A DNA stretch of 64,000 nucleotides from Bradyrhizobium guangzhouense. GTDB taxonomy: Bacteria; Pseudomonadota; Alphaproteobacteria; Rhizobiales; Xanthobacteraceae. This document shows, one piece after another, positions 31,672 through 41,658 of the stretch. Within the stretch, counting starts at the first letter, position 1. Each line of letters starts with the position of its first letter. Both the position numbers and the translations under genes were made by a program. Below the pieces are notes generated by a model that saw only the letters and a program-made list of their open reading frames with translations, had not been told where the DNA came from and ran no database searches. Location: the NCBI RefSeq assembly GCF_004114955.1, contig NZ_CP030053.1, positions 1,178,001 to 1,242,000 of the forward strand, read 5' to 3'.

Positions 31672-32592
31672 TTACGCCGCCTTCTGCGCGCTCTTGGCGC
31701 GGATGCCGAGCAAATGGCTGATCGCGAACACGAGATCGGCGCGGTTCATGGTGTAGAAGTGGAAGGTGTCGACGCCGTGCTTGGCCAGCTTCTGCACCTG
31801 GCCGGCGGCAACGGTGGCGGCCACCAGCTTGCGGGTCTCGGCGTCTTCGTCGAGGCCTTCGAATTTCGCGGCGAACCAGTCCGGCACCGTGGTGCCGGCG
31901 CGGGTGACGAAATTGCGCGCCTGCTTGAAATTGTGCATGGGCATGATGCCCGGCACGATCGGGATGTTGATACCCCGCGCACGGACGCGGTCGAGATAGC
32001 GGAAGTAGAGATCGTTATCGAAGAAGACTTGCGTGATCGCGCGCGTCGCGCCGGCGTCCACCTTGGCCTTCAGCGTATCGATGTCGGCGTCGAAGTCGCG
32101 CGCTTCAGGGTGCTTCTCGGGATAGGCGGACACCGACACTTCGATATCGGCATGCCGCTTCTTGATCCCGGCGACGAGGTCCGCAGAACTCTGGTAGCCG
32201 TCGGGATGGCTGGCGTAGGGGGTGCCGATGCCGCCGGCGGGATCACCGCGCAAGGCCACGATGTGGCGGACGCCGACCTCGTGGTAGCGATCGACGATCT
32301 CGTCGATCTCACCGCGCGAGGCGCCGACGCAGGTCAGGTGCGCGGCCGGCAGCAGCGCGGTCTCCTTGAGGATGCGGGAAATGGTCGAGTGGGTGCGCTC
32401 GCGGGTCGAGCCGCCGGCACCATAGGTCACCGAGACGAATTTCGGGTCGAGCGGGGCCAGCCGATTGATGGTCTCCCAGAGATTCCGCTCCATATCTTCC
32501 GTCTTGGGCGGAAAGAACTCGAACGAGATCGCAGGCCGTTTCAGGTGCCCGTCTTGCCCGTTGGCTGCCGCAGGCGTCGTCGTCTCGGTCAT
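31672..32592 (-). CDS. metF: 5,10-methylenetetrahydrofolate reductase
   Basis: A 306-residue FAD enzyme that makes 5-methyl-tetrahydrofolate, the methyl donor used by the MetH encoded next. It has the N-terminal ISFEFFPPKTEDM motif, VTYGAGGSTRERT, and HIVALRGDPAGG. The ATG at 32592 gives the usual length; an in-frame GTG four codons upstream is possible. It is the first gene of the metF-metH operon. An AT-rich palindrome about 190 bases upstream may be an operator. Confidence 0.94.
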   Translation of the reverse strand: MTETTTPAAANGQDGHLKRPAISFEFFPPKTEDMERNLWETINRLAPLDPKFVSVTYGAGGSTRERTHSTISRILKETALLPAAHLTCVGASRGEIDEIVDRYHEVGVRHIVALRGDPAGGIGTPYASHPDGYQSSADLVAGIKKRHADIEVSVSAYPEKHPEARDFDADIDTLKAKVDAGATRAITQVFFDNDLYFRYLDRVRARGINIPIVPGIMPMHNFKQARNFVTRAGTTVPDWFAAKFEGLDEDAETRKLVAATVAAGQVQKLAKHGVDTFHFYTMNRADLVFAISHLLGIRAKSAQKAA

Positions 32593-32985
32593 GGCACCAC
32601 TCACTCCAGGGCTCGCCAAAGCTTGGCGGCCAGCGGTCTATCTCGGGAGGGCCTAAGATAGGGCAAAGGCGGGTTATTCGACAGCCCATCGGCGATGGGA
32701 AGTGGCCCACTTCGAGCAATATTGTTGTAAATATTGCAGTGCGGAGGAGTTGGGTGGGAAGCGCACCAATACGGGGTATTATTCAGATATAACATATAGA
32801 TATATCTTTAGCTTGGCCTCGAAAGCTCTTCGTTTCGAGGGTGGGCAGGATGAATTTGGCATTACATCCGGTTGCACCCTCCCAACTCATGGCCTTGCCA
32901 TACGGCCCGGCTCGCGGCCGACACACGCCAGATCTGCGCAGCACACCCATTGTCGCGGCGCGGCCCTCCATTACGTTAGCGCGCC
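32593..32985. other. Divergent intergenic region between metF and the luciferase-like gene
   Basis: This 393-base stretch contains an AT-rich inverted repeat near its middle (entered separately). No gene was recognised. I looked for a SAM-II riboswitch pattern ahead of metF and did not find one. Confidence 0.5.
32785..32807. promoter_or_regulatory. AT-rich inverted repeat, possible operator for metF
   Basis: The arms AGATATA and TATATCT are perfect complements with a nine-base spacer (ACATATAGA). Such AT-rich palindromes stand out in this GC-rich DNA. In related bacteria metF and metH are controlled by ArsR-type regulators that bind palindromic AT-rich sites, which makes an operator plausible; no regulator gene lies in the window. 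Confidence 0.4.
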
Positions 32986-33999
32986 ATGGTCCCGCTCTCA
33001 GTCCTCGATCTCTCCGTCGTCACCACAGGCACAAAGCCGGCCGCCGCGCTGCGCAACAGCATCGACCTGGCGCGCCATGTCGACGGGCTTGGCTATGTCC
33101 GCTATTGGCTCGCCGAGCATCACAATCTCGCCTCGGTGGCCAGTCCCGCGCCCGACGTGATGATCGGGCAGATCGCGGCGGTAACCAAGCACATCCGCGT
33201 CGGCTCCGGCGGCGTGATGCTGCCCAATCATGCGCCGCTGGTGGTGGCCGAGCGCTTCAAGATGCTGGAGGCGCTGTTTCCGGGCCGCATCGATCTCGGC
33301 CTCGGCCGCGCACCCGGCACGGATGGCGCCACGGCCTATGCGCTGCGCAGCCGGCTAGATCGCCGCGAGGGCGACGATTTCCTGGAGCGGCTGCACGAAT
33401 TGATTCTGTGGGAGACCCGCGAATTCCCCGCAGGCCATCCCTATCACAACGTCGTCGCGATGCCCGACGACAGCCCGCTGCCGCCGATCTGGCTGCTCGG
33501 CTCGAGCGACTATTCCTCGGAGCTTGCAGCCCAAGTCGGGATGGGCTTCGCCTTCGCCCATCACTTTGCGTCCCACGATGCGATCGACGCGATGGTGCAC
33601 TATCGCAACCGATTCCAGCCTTCGGCCTGGCGTACGACCCCGCACGCGATCCTCGCGGTCGCGGTCATCATGGCGGACACGGATGAGGAGGCCGAAAGGC
33701 TCGCCACCTCCTTCGATCTCAATCGCCTGCGTCGCGACCGCGGCCAATATCTGCCGCTGCCGAGCGTCGAGGAGGCTCTGGCCTATCCCTATTCGGATTC
33801 CGAGCGCGTCTCGATTGCGCGCAACCGCTCGCGCCTGTTCGTCGGCAATCCTGTGACGGTGCAGAAGAAGCTGCAGCCGTTGATGGATGCGAGCAGGCCG
33901 GACGAACTGATGGTGATCACGGCCGTCTACGACCACGAGGCGCGGAAGCGATCGTATTCGCTGCTGGCGGAGGCGTTTGGGCTGAAGAGCGCGGCCTAG
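32986..33999 (+). CDS. LLM-class flavin-dependent oxidoreductase
   Basis: A 337-residue protein of the luciferase-like monooxygenase family, probably FMN-dependent. It has the N-terminal [11 protein letters not shown] strand, the [18 protein letters not shown] segment, [20 protein letters not shown] and [16 protein letters not shown], all typical of the family subgroup that includes YhbW-like proteins. The ribosome site is weak, and the ATG is chosen from family length. It faces pheA convergently across a palindromic repeat. The physiological substrate is unknown. Confidence 0.88.
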   Translation: MVPLSVLDLSVVTTGTKPAAALRNSIDLARHVDGLGYVRYWLAEHHNLASVASPAPDVMIGQIAAVTKHIRVGSGGVMLPNHAPLVVAERFKMLEALFPGRIDLGLGRAPGTDGATAYALRSRLDRREGDDFLERLHELILWETREFPAGHPYHNVVAMPDDSPLPPIWLLGSSDYSSELAAQVGMGFAFAHHFASHDAIDAMVHYRNRFQPSAWRTTPHAILAVAVIMADTDEEAERLATSFDLNRLRRDRGQYLPLPSVEEALAYPYSDSERVSIARNRSRLFVGNPVTVQKKLQPLMDASRPDELMVITAVYDHEARKRSYSLLAEAFGLKSAA

Positions 34000-34004
34000 G
34001 CAAC

Positions 34005-34124
34005 TCTCGTGCCCCGGACGCAGCGCGGCGTGAAACGATGCGCTGCTGAGCCGGGGCCCACCGCACATCTCTGTGCCGTGGCCTCTGGATCCCGGCTCGC
34101 GCTTTGCGCGTCCGGGACACGAGA
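34005..34124. repeat. Palindromic repeat between convergent genes
   Basis: The ends TCTCGTGCCCCGGACGC and its near-complement GCGTCCGGGACACGAGA bracket about 85 bases that include further GC hairpins. It exactly fills the space between the stops of the luciferase-like gene and pheA. A role as a two-way terminator is likely. Confidence 0.8.
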
Positions 34125-34985
34125 TCAATCCTGCTGCGTCTCGCTGAAGGTCGCGCGGAACGGGTGGCCCGGATACACGCCGACGATGCGGAATTCGCGC
34201 GAGAAAAACTTCAGCTCCTCGATCGCGAACGCCAGACCCTTGTCTTCAGGATGGCCGTCGACATCGGCGTAAAACTGCGTGGCGAAGAAATTGCCATCGA
34301 CCATGTAGCTTTCGAGCTTGGTCATGTTGACGCCGTTGGTGGCAAAGCCGCCGAGTGCCTTGTAGAGCGCGGCGGGCAGGTTGCGCACGCGGAAGACAAA
34401 AGTGGTGACCAGCGGGCCCGACCCTTGCGGGGCCCATTTCGGCTCGCGCGCCAGGACCACGAAGCGCGTGGTGTTGTGGGCCTCATCCTCGATGTCCTCG
34501 GCGAGGATATCGAGGCCGTAGATCTGGGCGGCGAGGCGCGAGGCGATCGCGGCGACGGTCTTGTCCTTGCGCTCGGAGATGTCGCGGGCGCTGCCGGCGG
34601 TGTCGGCGTGCACGATCCCCTTGATGCCGAGCTTGCGGATGATGCGGCGGCACTGGCCGAGCGCATGCACGTGGCTCTCGACCGACTTGATGTCCTCGAG
34701 CCTGGTGCCCTTGATCGCCATCAGCTGGTGGCGAACCGGCAAGAACCATTCTCCGATGATGAAGAGGCCGGAAGCCGGCAGCAGGTGATGGATGTCGGCG
34801 ACGCGCCCGGCCACCGAGTTCTCGATCGGGATCATGCCGAGGTCGGCCTCGCCCGAGGAGATCGCCGACAACGCGTCCTCGAAGGTGGCGCACGGCATCG
34901 GCTCGGCGTCGGGATAGGCCTCGACGATGGCGATGTGGGAATTGGCGCCAGGTTCGCCCTGGAATGCGATCTTCATCTTGCTCAT
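34125..34985 (-). CDS. pheA: Prephenate dehydratase
   Basis: A 286-residue monofunctional prephenate dehydratase that makes phenylpyruvate for phenylalanine synthesis. The catalytic domain (about 1-180) carries IPIENSVAGRV and the NTTRF motif; the C-terminal ACT domain (about 200-275) includes ALGGFATNGVNMTKLESYMV, the usual phenylalanine-binding site. AAGG precedes the ATG. It follows kdsB by 21 bases on the same strand. Confidence 0.95.
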   Translation of the reverse strand: MSKMKIAFQGEPGANSHIAIVEAYPDAEPMPCATFEDALSAISSGEADLGMIPIENSVAGRVADIHHLLPASGLFIIGEWFLPVRHQLMAIKGTRLEDIKSVESHVHALGQCRRIIRKLGIKGIVHADTAGSARDISERKDKTVAAIASRLAAQIYGLDILAEDIEDEAHNTTRFVVLAREPKWAPQGSGPLVTTFVFRVRNLPAALYKALGGFATNGVNMTKLESYMVDGNFFATQFYADVDGHPEDKGLAFAIEELKFFSREFRIVGVYPGHPFRATFSETQQD

Positions 34986-35006
34986 GACGGGCCTTGTAGC
35001 AGCGGC

Positions 35007-35747
35007 TCAGGATTTGGAAAGGATGCTGCGCGCGGTCTCGAGGTCCGCCGCCGTGTCGACCCCACGGGGCACCGTGTCGACGATGGTGAAATCGATCCGC
35101 ATTCCGGCTTCCAGGGCTCGGAGCTGCTCGAGCTTCTCCTGCAACTCAAGCGGCGAGGGCGGCAGTGAAACATAGCGCTCAAGCGCGGCGCGACGATAGG
35201 CGTAGAGGCCGATATGGTGGTAGCGTGGTCCGTCGCCGGTCGGCGCGGTCGCGCGGGTGAAATAAAGTGCGCGCATGCGCTTACCTCCGAGCGAGGTTCC
35301 AATCGCCTTCACGACGCTGGGGGCGAGGTCCTCCTCCTCGGTGTGGATCTGCGAGGCCAGTGTGGCGATGTCCACGGCGGGGTCCTCCAGCGGAGGCAGC
35401 ACGTCACGGATATTGTCGGTCGTGATTGTCGGGAAATCGCCCTGGAGATTGACGACGATCTCGGCCTGCCCACCCGGGTCGAGCTTCTGCATGGCCTCGT
35501 GGATGCGGTCCGAGCCCGAGGGGTGGCTTGGGCTGGTCATCACAGCGACACCGCCATGCGCCGTCACGGCGTCAGCGATCTCCTGCGTGTCGGTTGCGAC
35601 CGCGACTCGGCCGACCGCCGCCTCTTGTGCCCGACGTAGCACGTGGATGATCATCGGCAGGCCCACGATGTCCTTCAGGGGCTTGCCGGGCAGGCGGGTC
35701 GAAGCCATGCGGGCCGGGATCAGCACCAGGATGCGGGGATCAGTCAT
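35007..35747 (-). CDS. kdsB: 3-deoxy-manno-octulosonate cytidylyltransferase
   Basis: A 246-residue enzyme that activates KDO as CMP-KDO for lipopolysaccharide core synthesis. It has the nucleotide-binding [18 protein letters not shown], the [11 protein letters not shown] segment and VVNLQGDFP. The ATG at 35747 gives the usual length; the open frame upstream reads as non-coding. It is first of a kdsB-pheA pair and divergent from cycM. Confidence 0.95.
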   Translation of the reverse strand: MTDPRILVLIPARMASTRLPGKPLKDIVGLPMIIHVLRRAQEAAVGRVAVATDTQEIADAVTAHGGVAVMTSPSHPSGSDRIHEAMQKLDPGGQAEIVVNLQGDFPTITTDNIRDVLPPLEDPAVDIATLASQIHTEEEDLAPSVVKAIGTSLGGKRMRALYFTRATAPTGDGPRYHHIGLYAYRRAALERYVSLPPSPLELQEKLEQLRALEAGMRIDFTIVDTVPRGVDTAADLETARSILSKS

Positions 35748-35967
35748 CGTTCGAGAGCCTTGAAAACGGGACGTTTTCCGCACCGGGAAATGGGGTGGGG
35801 ACGGGCTGGAAGCCGGGTCGCTTATACGGGTTGCCAGAGCACGGGCAAACCGATATCTGAATGGCAAAACTCGGGGAAACAATCAGGAACGTTTTGATTC
35901 TCCCGAGGCTCGTCCTGGCGGCCGCCCGGCCGCTAATTCCTTCTTGCGGTGTGGGGCCTGGCCGGAA

Positions 35968-36522
35968 ATGGACTCTTTCGAACTCAATAAGATTCTCGGT
36001 GCGGTGCTCGGCACCTGTCTCATTCTGCTGGTGACGAGCTTCACCGCCCAGGCGCTGTTCTCGCCCAAGATGCCGGAAAAGCCGGGCTTCGAGATCGCCG
36101 TGAAGGAAGAAGCCGGCGACAAGGGCGGCGCGCCCGCCGCGGCCGCTCCTTCCGAGCCGATCGAAAAGCTGCTCCAGACCGCGTCCGTCGAGAAGGGCGC
36201 CTCCGCGGCCAAGAAGTGCGGCGCTTGCCATACCTTCGAGAAGGGCGGCCCGAACCGGGTCGGTCCGAACCTCTACGGCATCGTCGACGACCATCGCGGC
36301 GAAGGCCGCAACGGCTTCAACTTCTCGGCCGCGATGAAGGCCAAGGGCGGCACCTGGACCATCGACGACCTCAACAAGTTCATTGCCAATCCGAAGGGCT
36401 TCATTCCCGGCACCGCGATGGGCTTTGCAGGTATCCCGAAGGACTCGGAGCGTGCCGACGTCATCGCCTACCTCAACAGCCTCTCCGACAGCCCGAAGCC
36501 GCTTCCGACCGCGGCGAAATAA
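35968..36522 (+). CDS. cycM: Membrane-anchored cytochrome c (CycM)
   Basis: A 184-residue c-type cytochrome held by an uncleaved N-terminal anchor (about residues 9-30, ILGAVLGTCLILLVTSFTAQ). A linker rich in Ala and Lys leads to a class I cytochrome domain with heme motif CGACH (84-88) and an axial methionine in PGTAMGF. Length and sequence match CycM of Bradyrhizobium japonicum, which passes electrons from the bc1 complex to the aa3 oxidase. The ATG giving 184 residues was chosen over an upstream start. A clear terminator follows. Confidence 0.95.
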   Translation: MDSFELNKILGAVLGTCLILLVTSFTAQALFSPKMPEKPGFEIAVKEEAGDKGGAPAAAAPSEPIEKLLQTASVEKGASAAKKCGACHTFEKGGPNRVGPNLYGIVDDHRGEGRNGFNFSAAMKAKGGTWTIDDLNKFIANPKGFIPGTAMGFAGIPKDSERADVIAYLNSLSDSPKPLPTAAK

Positions 36523-36549
36523 GGCCTCCCGGCATCGATCTTGGCAATG

Positions 36550-36576
36550 CGGCCAGGCTGAAAAGCCTGGCCGTTT
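36550..36576 (+). terminator. Rho-independent terminator after cycM
   Basis: CGGCCAGGCT-GAAA-AGCCTGGCCG is a perfect 10-bp stem with a GAAA loop, followed by TTT. It lies about 28 bases past the cycM stop. Confidence 0.8.
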
Positions 36577-36734
36577 CCGTGTCCGGGCCTCGCGGGGGCG
36601 TTATCGGGGCGTTTCGCCGCAGCGAACCGCCGTCCCCGGCTTCCAAGATGAGGAAAAAGCAACGTATTCGGTCGAAACCTCGCCTATATTGAGCACTTAA
36701 AGGGGTGACCCTCCTTCAAGACAGGGATGTTGAT

Positions 36735-38645
36735 TTGGCCATTACCCGACGCGATCTGTTGCTCACCGGCACCGCTTCCGCCGCGCTCCCTGCCCTCGGT
36801 TCCCTGCTGGGCGTCCCCGTCATCGGCGCTGTCGAGGCACAATCCGCAAGCGAGCCGGCTTCGAATGCGCTTCCTTGGCGCCATGCGTTGTCACTGTTCG
36901 GCGACATCAAATACCCAGCCGACTTCAAGCGCTTCGACTATGTCAATCCGGATGCGCCCAAGGGCGGCGTCGCGCGCCTGATCTCGCTCGGCACTTTCGA
37001 CAATTTCAATCTCGCGGTTGCCGGCATCAAGGGCTCGCTCGCGCCGGCCGCGGCGCTGATCTACGAAACCCTGATGACCCGCGCGCAGGACGAGGTCGCC
37101 ACCGAGTACGGCGAGCTCGCCGAATCCGCGCAGCATCCGGATGATTTCTCCTGGGTGACCTATCGCCTGCGCAAAGAGGCGCGCTGGCATGATGGCAAGC
37201 CGGTGACGCCGGAGGACGTGATCTTCTCGCTGGAATCGCTGAAGAAGCTGAGCCCGATGTATGCCTCCTACTACCGCCATGTGACGAAGGTGGAGAAGAG
37301 TGGCGAGCGCGACGTCAAGTTCACCTTCGATGCGCCCGGCAATCGCGAGCTGCCCACCATCGTCGGCGAGCTGACGGTGCTGCCGAAGCATTGGTGGGAA
37401 GGCACCGATGCGCAGGGGCGCAAGCGCGATATCAGCGCGACCACGCTGGAGCCGCCTCTCGGCTCGGGTCCCTACAAGATCAAGGAGTTTGTGCCCGGGC
37501 GTTCGATCAAGCTCGAGCGTGTCAAGGATTATTGGGGCGCCAACGTCCCGAGCCAGATCGGTACCAATAATTTCGACGAGCTGCGTTTCGAGTTCTTCCG
37601 CGACAACGTCGTCGCGCTGGAAGCGTTCAAGGCCGACCAAGCTGACTGGATCGCGGAAAACTCGGCCAAGCAATGGGCGACCGCCTACGACTTTCCGGCC
37701 GTGGCCGAGAAGCGCGTGGTCAAGGAGGAGTTTCCGATCAACGATTCCGGCCGCATGCAGGCCTTTGCGATCAACAACAGGCGAGACCAGTTCAAGGACG
37801 CCCGGGTTCGGCGGGCCTTCAACTACGCTTTTGATTTTGAGGAGATGAACAAGCAGCTCTTCTTCGGGCAATACAAGCGCATCGATAGTTACTTCTACGG
37901 CACAGAGCTCGCGTCCTCTGGCTTACCTCAGGGCGAAGAGTTGCAACTCCTTGAGTCTCTAAGGGATAAGGTACCTCCCGAGGTCTTTACCACGGCCTAT
38001 CAGAATCCTGTCGGCGGCAATTCGGATGCCGTGCGCGCCAATCTACGCGAGGCTGCAAAGCTCCTGAAGGAAGCCGGTCTCGAGATACGCGATCACAAGC
38101 TGGTCGATTCCTCAGGTAAGCCGCTCACTGTCGAGATATTGGTGCAGTACCCCCCTGACGAACGAATCGCTCTCTTCTACAAGCCCTCCCTGGAGCGGAT
38201 GGGCGTTACCGCGTCTGTCCGCATGGTTGATGATGCCCAGTATCAGAACCGGCTTCGCAGTTTCGACTTCGACATGATCATCTACAGCCAAGGCGAATCG
38301 TTATCTCCGGGTAACGAGCAGCGTGAATTTTGGGGGTCGCAGACGGCAGACATTCCCGGGTCGAGTAATCTCATCGGCATCAAGAATCCAGCTATCGATG
38401 CGCTGATAGAGAAGGTGATCTTTGCAAAAGATCGCTCGGCTCTCGTCGCTGCTACGCACGCGCTGGACCGCGTGCTGCTGTGGAATTTTTACGTTGTGCC
38501 CCAATTTTCTTACCCGTTCTCGCGCTACGCCCGTTGGGACCGCTTCAGCCATGCCGAGCCGTTACCGAAATACGGTCGGTCCGGCCTGCCGACGCTGTGG
38601 TGGTACGACGCTGACAAGGCGGCGCGCATCGGAAAACGCTCTTGA
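36735..38645 (+). CDS. yejA: Oligopeptide-type ABC transporter binding protein YejA, paralog 1
   Basis: A 636-residue family 5 periplasmic binding protein. It starts with a Tat-type signal (ITRRDLLLTGTASAALPALG). The TTG at 36735 follows AGGG and gives that signal directly; a GTG ten codons upstream is less likely. The mature part has the family's FDYVNPDAPKGG and WHDGKPVTPEDVIFS segments. It is followed with a near-overlap by a second yejA and then yejB, yejE, yejF. Between about 37,860 and 38,480 the codon use shifts to rarer, AT-richer codons (TTA, CTA, ATA, AGG), unlike the rest of the gene. Confidence 0.88.
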   Translation: MAITRRDLLLTGTASAALPALGSLLGVPVIGAVEAQSASEPASNALPWRHALSLFGDIKYPADFKRFDYVNPDAPKGGVARLISLGTFDNFNLAVAGIKGSLAPAAALIYETLMTRAQDEVATEYGELAESAQHPDDFSWVTYRLRKEARWHDGKPVTPEDVIFSLESLKKLSPMYASYYRHVTKVEKSGERDVKFTFDAPGNRELPTIVGELTVLPKHWWEGTDAQGRKRDISATTLEPPLGSGPYKIKEFVPGRSIKLERVKDYWGANVPSQIGTNNFDELRFEFFRDNVVALEAFKADQADWIAENSAKQWATAYDFPAVAEKRVVKEEFPINDSGRMQAFAINNRRDQFKDARVRRAFNYAFDFEEMNKQLFFGQYKRIDSYFYGTELASSGLPQGEELQLLESLRDKVPPEVFTTAYQNPVGGNSDAVRANLREAAKLLKEAGLEIRDHKLVDSSGKPLTVEILVQYPPDERIALFYKPSLERMGVTASVRMVDDAQYQNRLRSFDFDMIIYSQGESLSPGNEQREFWGSQTADIPGSSNLIGIKNPAIDALIEKVIFAKDRSALVAATHALDRVLLWNFYVVPQFSYPFSRYARWDRFSHAEPLPKYGRSGLPTLWWYDADKAARIGKRS

Positions 38646-38659
38646 GGAAGCAATTGCGC

Positions 38660-40546
38660 ATGGCGCAGCTTTCACGCCGGCATGTGCTGGTCCTCGGTGT
38701 CGGCGGCGCGCTCGGCGCTGCCGCACTTCGTGGCGCAGCGGCGTCCGAGGGCCCTCCTGAAGCGCACGGCATCTCGGCCTTCGGCGATCTCAAATATGCC
38801 GCCGACTTCCACCATTTCGACTACGTCAATCCCGACGCGCCGAAGGGCGGCGCGTTCTCGCTGATCCCGTCGGTACGCGGCTACAATCAGTCCTATTTCA
38901 CCTTCAACTCGCTCAACGCCTTCGTGCTGAAGGGCGAGGGCGCACAGGGCATGGATCTGACCTTCGCCACGCTGATGGCGCATGCCGGTGACGAGCCTGA
39001 TGCCATGTATGGCTATGCCGCGAAATCGGTGCAGATATCTCCCGACAAGCTCGCCTATCGCTACACGATGCGGCCCGAGGCGAAGTTTCATGACGGCACG
39101 AAGCTGACCGCACACGACGTTGCATTCTCGATCAACGTCCTGAAGGACAAGGGTCATCCGCTGATCCAGATCCAGATGCGCGACGTCAAGGGCGCCGAGG
39201 CCATCGACGACGCCACCGTCATCGTGACCTTCGCCGCAAAGCGCGCGCGCGACGTGCCGCTTTACGTGGCGAGCCTGCCGATCTTCTCGAAGGCCTATTA
39301 CGCGAGCCGGACCTTCGACGAGACCACGACCGACACGCCGCTCGGCTCGGGCGCCTACAAGGTCGGCAAGTTCGAGATCAATCGCTTCATCGAGTTCGAA
39401 CGCGTCAGGGATTGGTGGGCCGCCGAGCTGCCGGTCTGCCGCGGCAGCAACAATTTCGACGTGATCCGCTACGAATTCTACCGCGACCGCGACGTCGCCT
39501 TCGAGGGCTTCACCGGCAAGAACTATCTCTATCGCGAGGAGTTCACCTCCCGCATCTGGGCGACGCGTTACGACTTCCCGGCGATCAAGGACGGCCGGGT
39601 CAAGCGCGAGGAGGTGCCGGATCAGACCCCTTCGGGCGGGCAGGGCTGGTTCCTCAACACCCGGCGCGACAAGTTCAAGAACCCCAAAGTGCGCGAAGCG
39701 TTGAACTTCGCGTTCGACTTCGAGTGGACCAACAAGACCATCATGTACGGCGCCTATGCGCGCGCGCGCTCGCCGTTCCAGAATTCGGATCTCGTCGCCG
39801 AGGGGCTGCCGTCGCCGGAGGAATTGAAGCTGCTCGAGCCTTTCCGGGGCCAGGTGCCGGACGAAGTTTTCGGTGAGCCGTTCGTGCCGCCGGTGTCCGA
39901 CGGTTCGGGCCAGGATCGCGCGTTGCTGCGCAAGGCGCAGCAATTGCTCCAGGAGGCGCAGCTTCCGGTCAAGGACGGCAGGCGGCTGTTGCCGAGCGGC
40001 GAGGTCTTCAGCATCGAGTTCCTGACCGACGAGGCCTCGTTCCAGCCGCACCACGCCTCGTTCCTGAAGAACCTGAACATGCTCGGCATCGACGCGAACC
40101 TGCGCCTCATCGATGCCGTCCAGTATCGCGCCCGCGTCGAATCCTTCGATTTCGACGTGGCCATCAACCGCATCACCATGTCGGCCACGCCAGGCGACAG
40201 CCTGCGGACCTACTTCACCTCGCAAGCGGCAGCGACGAAGGGGTCCTACAATCTGGCCGGTGCATCCAGCCCAGCGCTCGACGCGCTGGTCGAGAAGGCG
40301 ATGGCCGCCGAAACGCGCCAGGATCTGACAATTGCCTGCCGTGCGATCGATCGTGTTTTCCGCGCCGGCCGCTATTGGGTGCCGCAATGGTACAATACCA
40401 GCCACCGGCTGGCGTATTGGGACGAGTTCAGCCATCCCGCGAACCTGCCGCGTTACGCGCTCAACGACTATACGAGTGGCGTAGGGGAGCGGACCCTGTG
40501 GTGGTACGACGCCGCCAAGGCCGCCAAGCTCGAGCAGGCGAAATAA
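38660..40546 (+). CDS. yejA: Oligopeptide-type ABC transporter binding protein YejA, paralog 2
   Basis: A 628-residue family 5 binding protein with a Tat signal (AQLSRRHVLVLGVGGALGAA). The ATG follows GAGGAAG, which overlaps the stop of the first paralog. It shares FDYVNPDAPKGG and the WWYDAAKAAK C-terminus with paralog 1. Codon use is uniform and GC-rich, unlike paralog 1. It precedes yejB by two bases. In rhizobia this importer takes up peptides, including antimicrobial ones; whether the two binding proteins differ in ligand is unknown. Confidence 0.9.
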   Translation: MAQLSRRHVLVLGVGGALGAAALRGAAASEGPPEAHGISAFGDLKYAADFHHFDYVNPDAPKGGAFSLIPSVRGYNQSYFTFNSLNAFVLKGEGAQGMDLTFATLMAHAGDEPDAMYGYAAKSVQISPDKLAYRYTMRPEAKFHDGTKLTAHDVAFSINVLKDKGHPLIQIQMRDVKGAEAIDDATVIVTFAAKRARDVPLYVASLPIFSKAYYASRTFDETTTDTPLGSGAYKVGKFEINRFIEFERVRDWWAAELPVCRGSNNFDVIRYEFYRDRDVAFEGFTGKNYLYREEFTSRIWATRYDFPAIKDGRVKREEVPDQTPSGGQGWFLNTRRDKFKNPKVREALNFAFDFEWTNKTIMYGAYARARSPFQNSDLVAEGLPSPEELKLLEPFRGQVPDEVFGEPFVPPVSDGSGQDRALLRKAQQLLQEAQLPVKDGRRLLPSGEVFSIEFLTDEASFQPHHASFLKNLNMLGIDANLRLIDAVQYRARVESFDFDVAINRITMSATPGDSLRTYFTSQAAATKGSYNLAGASSPALDALVEKAMAAETRQDLTIACRAIDRVFRAGRYWVPQWYNTSHRLAYWDEFSHPANLPRYALNDYTSGVGERTLWWYDAAKAAKLEQAK

Positions 40547-40548
40547 TC

Positions 40549-41658
40549 ATGAGCGCCTATCTCGCCCGCCGCATTCTGCTGATGATTCCGACCTTGCTCG
40601 GAATCCTCTTCGTGTCCTTTGTGGTCGTGCAGTTCGCGCCGGGCGGGCCGGTCGAGCGCGTGATCGCGCAACTGTCGGGCGCCGACACCGGCGGCTCTTC
40701 GCGCATCTCGGGCGGCGGCGATTTCGCGCAGCGCGCGCCGGGTCAGTTAGGGGCCGGTGGCGATGCCATCAACTCCAAATATCGCGGCGCGCAGGGGCTC
40801 GACCCCGATTTCATCAAGAAGCTCGAAGTGCAATTCGGCTTCGACAAGCCGGCGCCGGAGCGTTTCGCGCTGATGGTCTGGAACTTCGCCCGCTTCGATT
40901 TCGGCAAGAGCTACTTCCGCGACGTCAGCGTGATCCAGCTGATCAAGGAAAAGCTGCCGGTCTCGATCTCGCTCGGCATCTGGCTGACGCTGATCACCTA
41001 TCTGATCTCGATTCCCTTGGGCATCCGCAAGGCGGTCAAGGACGGCACCCGCTTCGACACCTGGACCTCCGCGGTGATCATCATAGGCTTTGCGATTCCG
41101 GGTTTCCTGTTCGCGATTCTGCTGATCATCCTGTTCGCCGGCGGCTCGTTCTTCAACCTGTTCCCGCTGCGTGGCCTGACCTCGGACGGCTGGTCGCAAT
41201 TTCCCTGGTACTGGAAGATCATCGACTATTTCTGGCACCTCACTTTGCCGCTGATCTCGATGGGGCTCAGCGCCTTCGCGACCATGACGCTGCTGACCAA
41301 GAACTCGTTCCTCGACGAGATCCGCAAGCAATATGTCATGACCGCGCGGGCCAAGGGCTGCAGCGAGAACCAGGTGCTCTATGGCCACATTTTCCGCAAC
41401 GCGATGCTGATCGTGATCGCGGGCTTCCCGGGCGCCTTCATCCACGCCTTCTTCTCCGGCTCGCTCCTGATCGAGACCATCTTCTCGCTGGACGGGCTCG
41501 GGTTGCTCAGTTTCGAGAGCGTGCTCAACCGCGACTATCCCGTCGTGTTCGGCACGCTCTACATCTTTTCGCTGGTCGGTCTCGTGGTCAACCTGATCTC
41601 CGATCTGACCTATATGTGGATCGATCCGCGGATCGACTTTGAGGCGAGGGAGGTCTGA
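40549..41658 (+). CDS. yejB: ABC transporter permease YejB
   Basis: A 369-residue inner-membrane permease of the peptide-import family. The first helix lies at the N-terminus (YLARRILLMIPTLLGILF) and a large insert follows (PGGPVERVIAQL onward). The C-terminal domain has SFLDEIRKQYVMTARAKGCS, the coupling-helix motif. Its stop overlaps the yejE start by one base (TGATG). Confidence 0.93.
   Translation: MSAYLARRILLMIPTLLGILFVSFVVVQFAPGGPVERVIAQLSGADTGGSSRISGGGDFAQRAPGQLGAGGDAINSKYRGAQGLDPDFIKKLEVQFGFDKPAPERFALMVWNFARFDFGKSYFRDVSVIQLIKEKLPVSISLGIWLTLITYLISIPLGIRKAVKDGTRFDTWTSAVIIIGFAIPGFLFAILLIILFAGGSFFNLFPLRGLTSDGWSQFPWYWKIIDYFWHLTLPLISMGLSAFATMTLLTKNSFLDEIRKQYVMTARAKGCSENQVLYGHIFRNAMLIVIAGFPGAFIHAFFSGSLLIETIFSLDGLGLLSFESVLNRDYPVVFGTLYIFSLVGLVVNLISDLTYMWIDPRIDFEAREV

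Noticed and set aside
32593..32784. A SAM-II-type riboswitch ahead of metF
   Set aside because: The expected conserved blocks were not found by eye. A covariance-model search would settle it.
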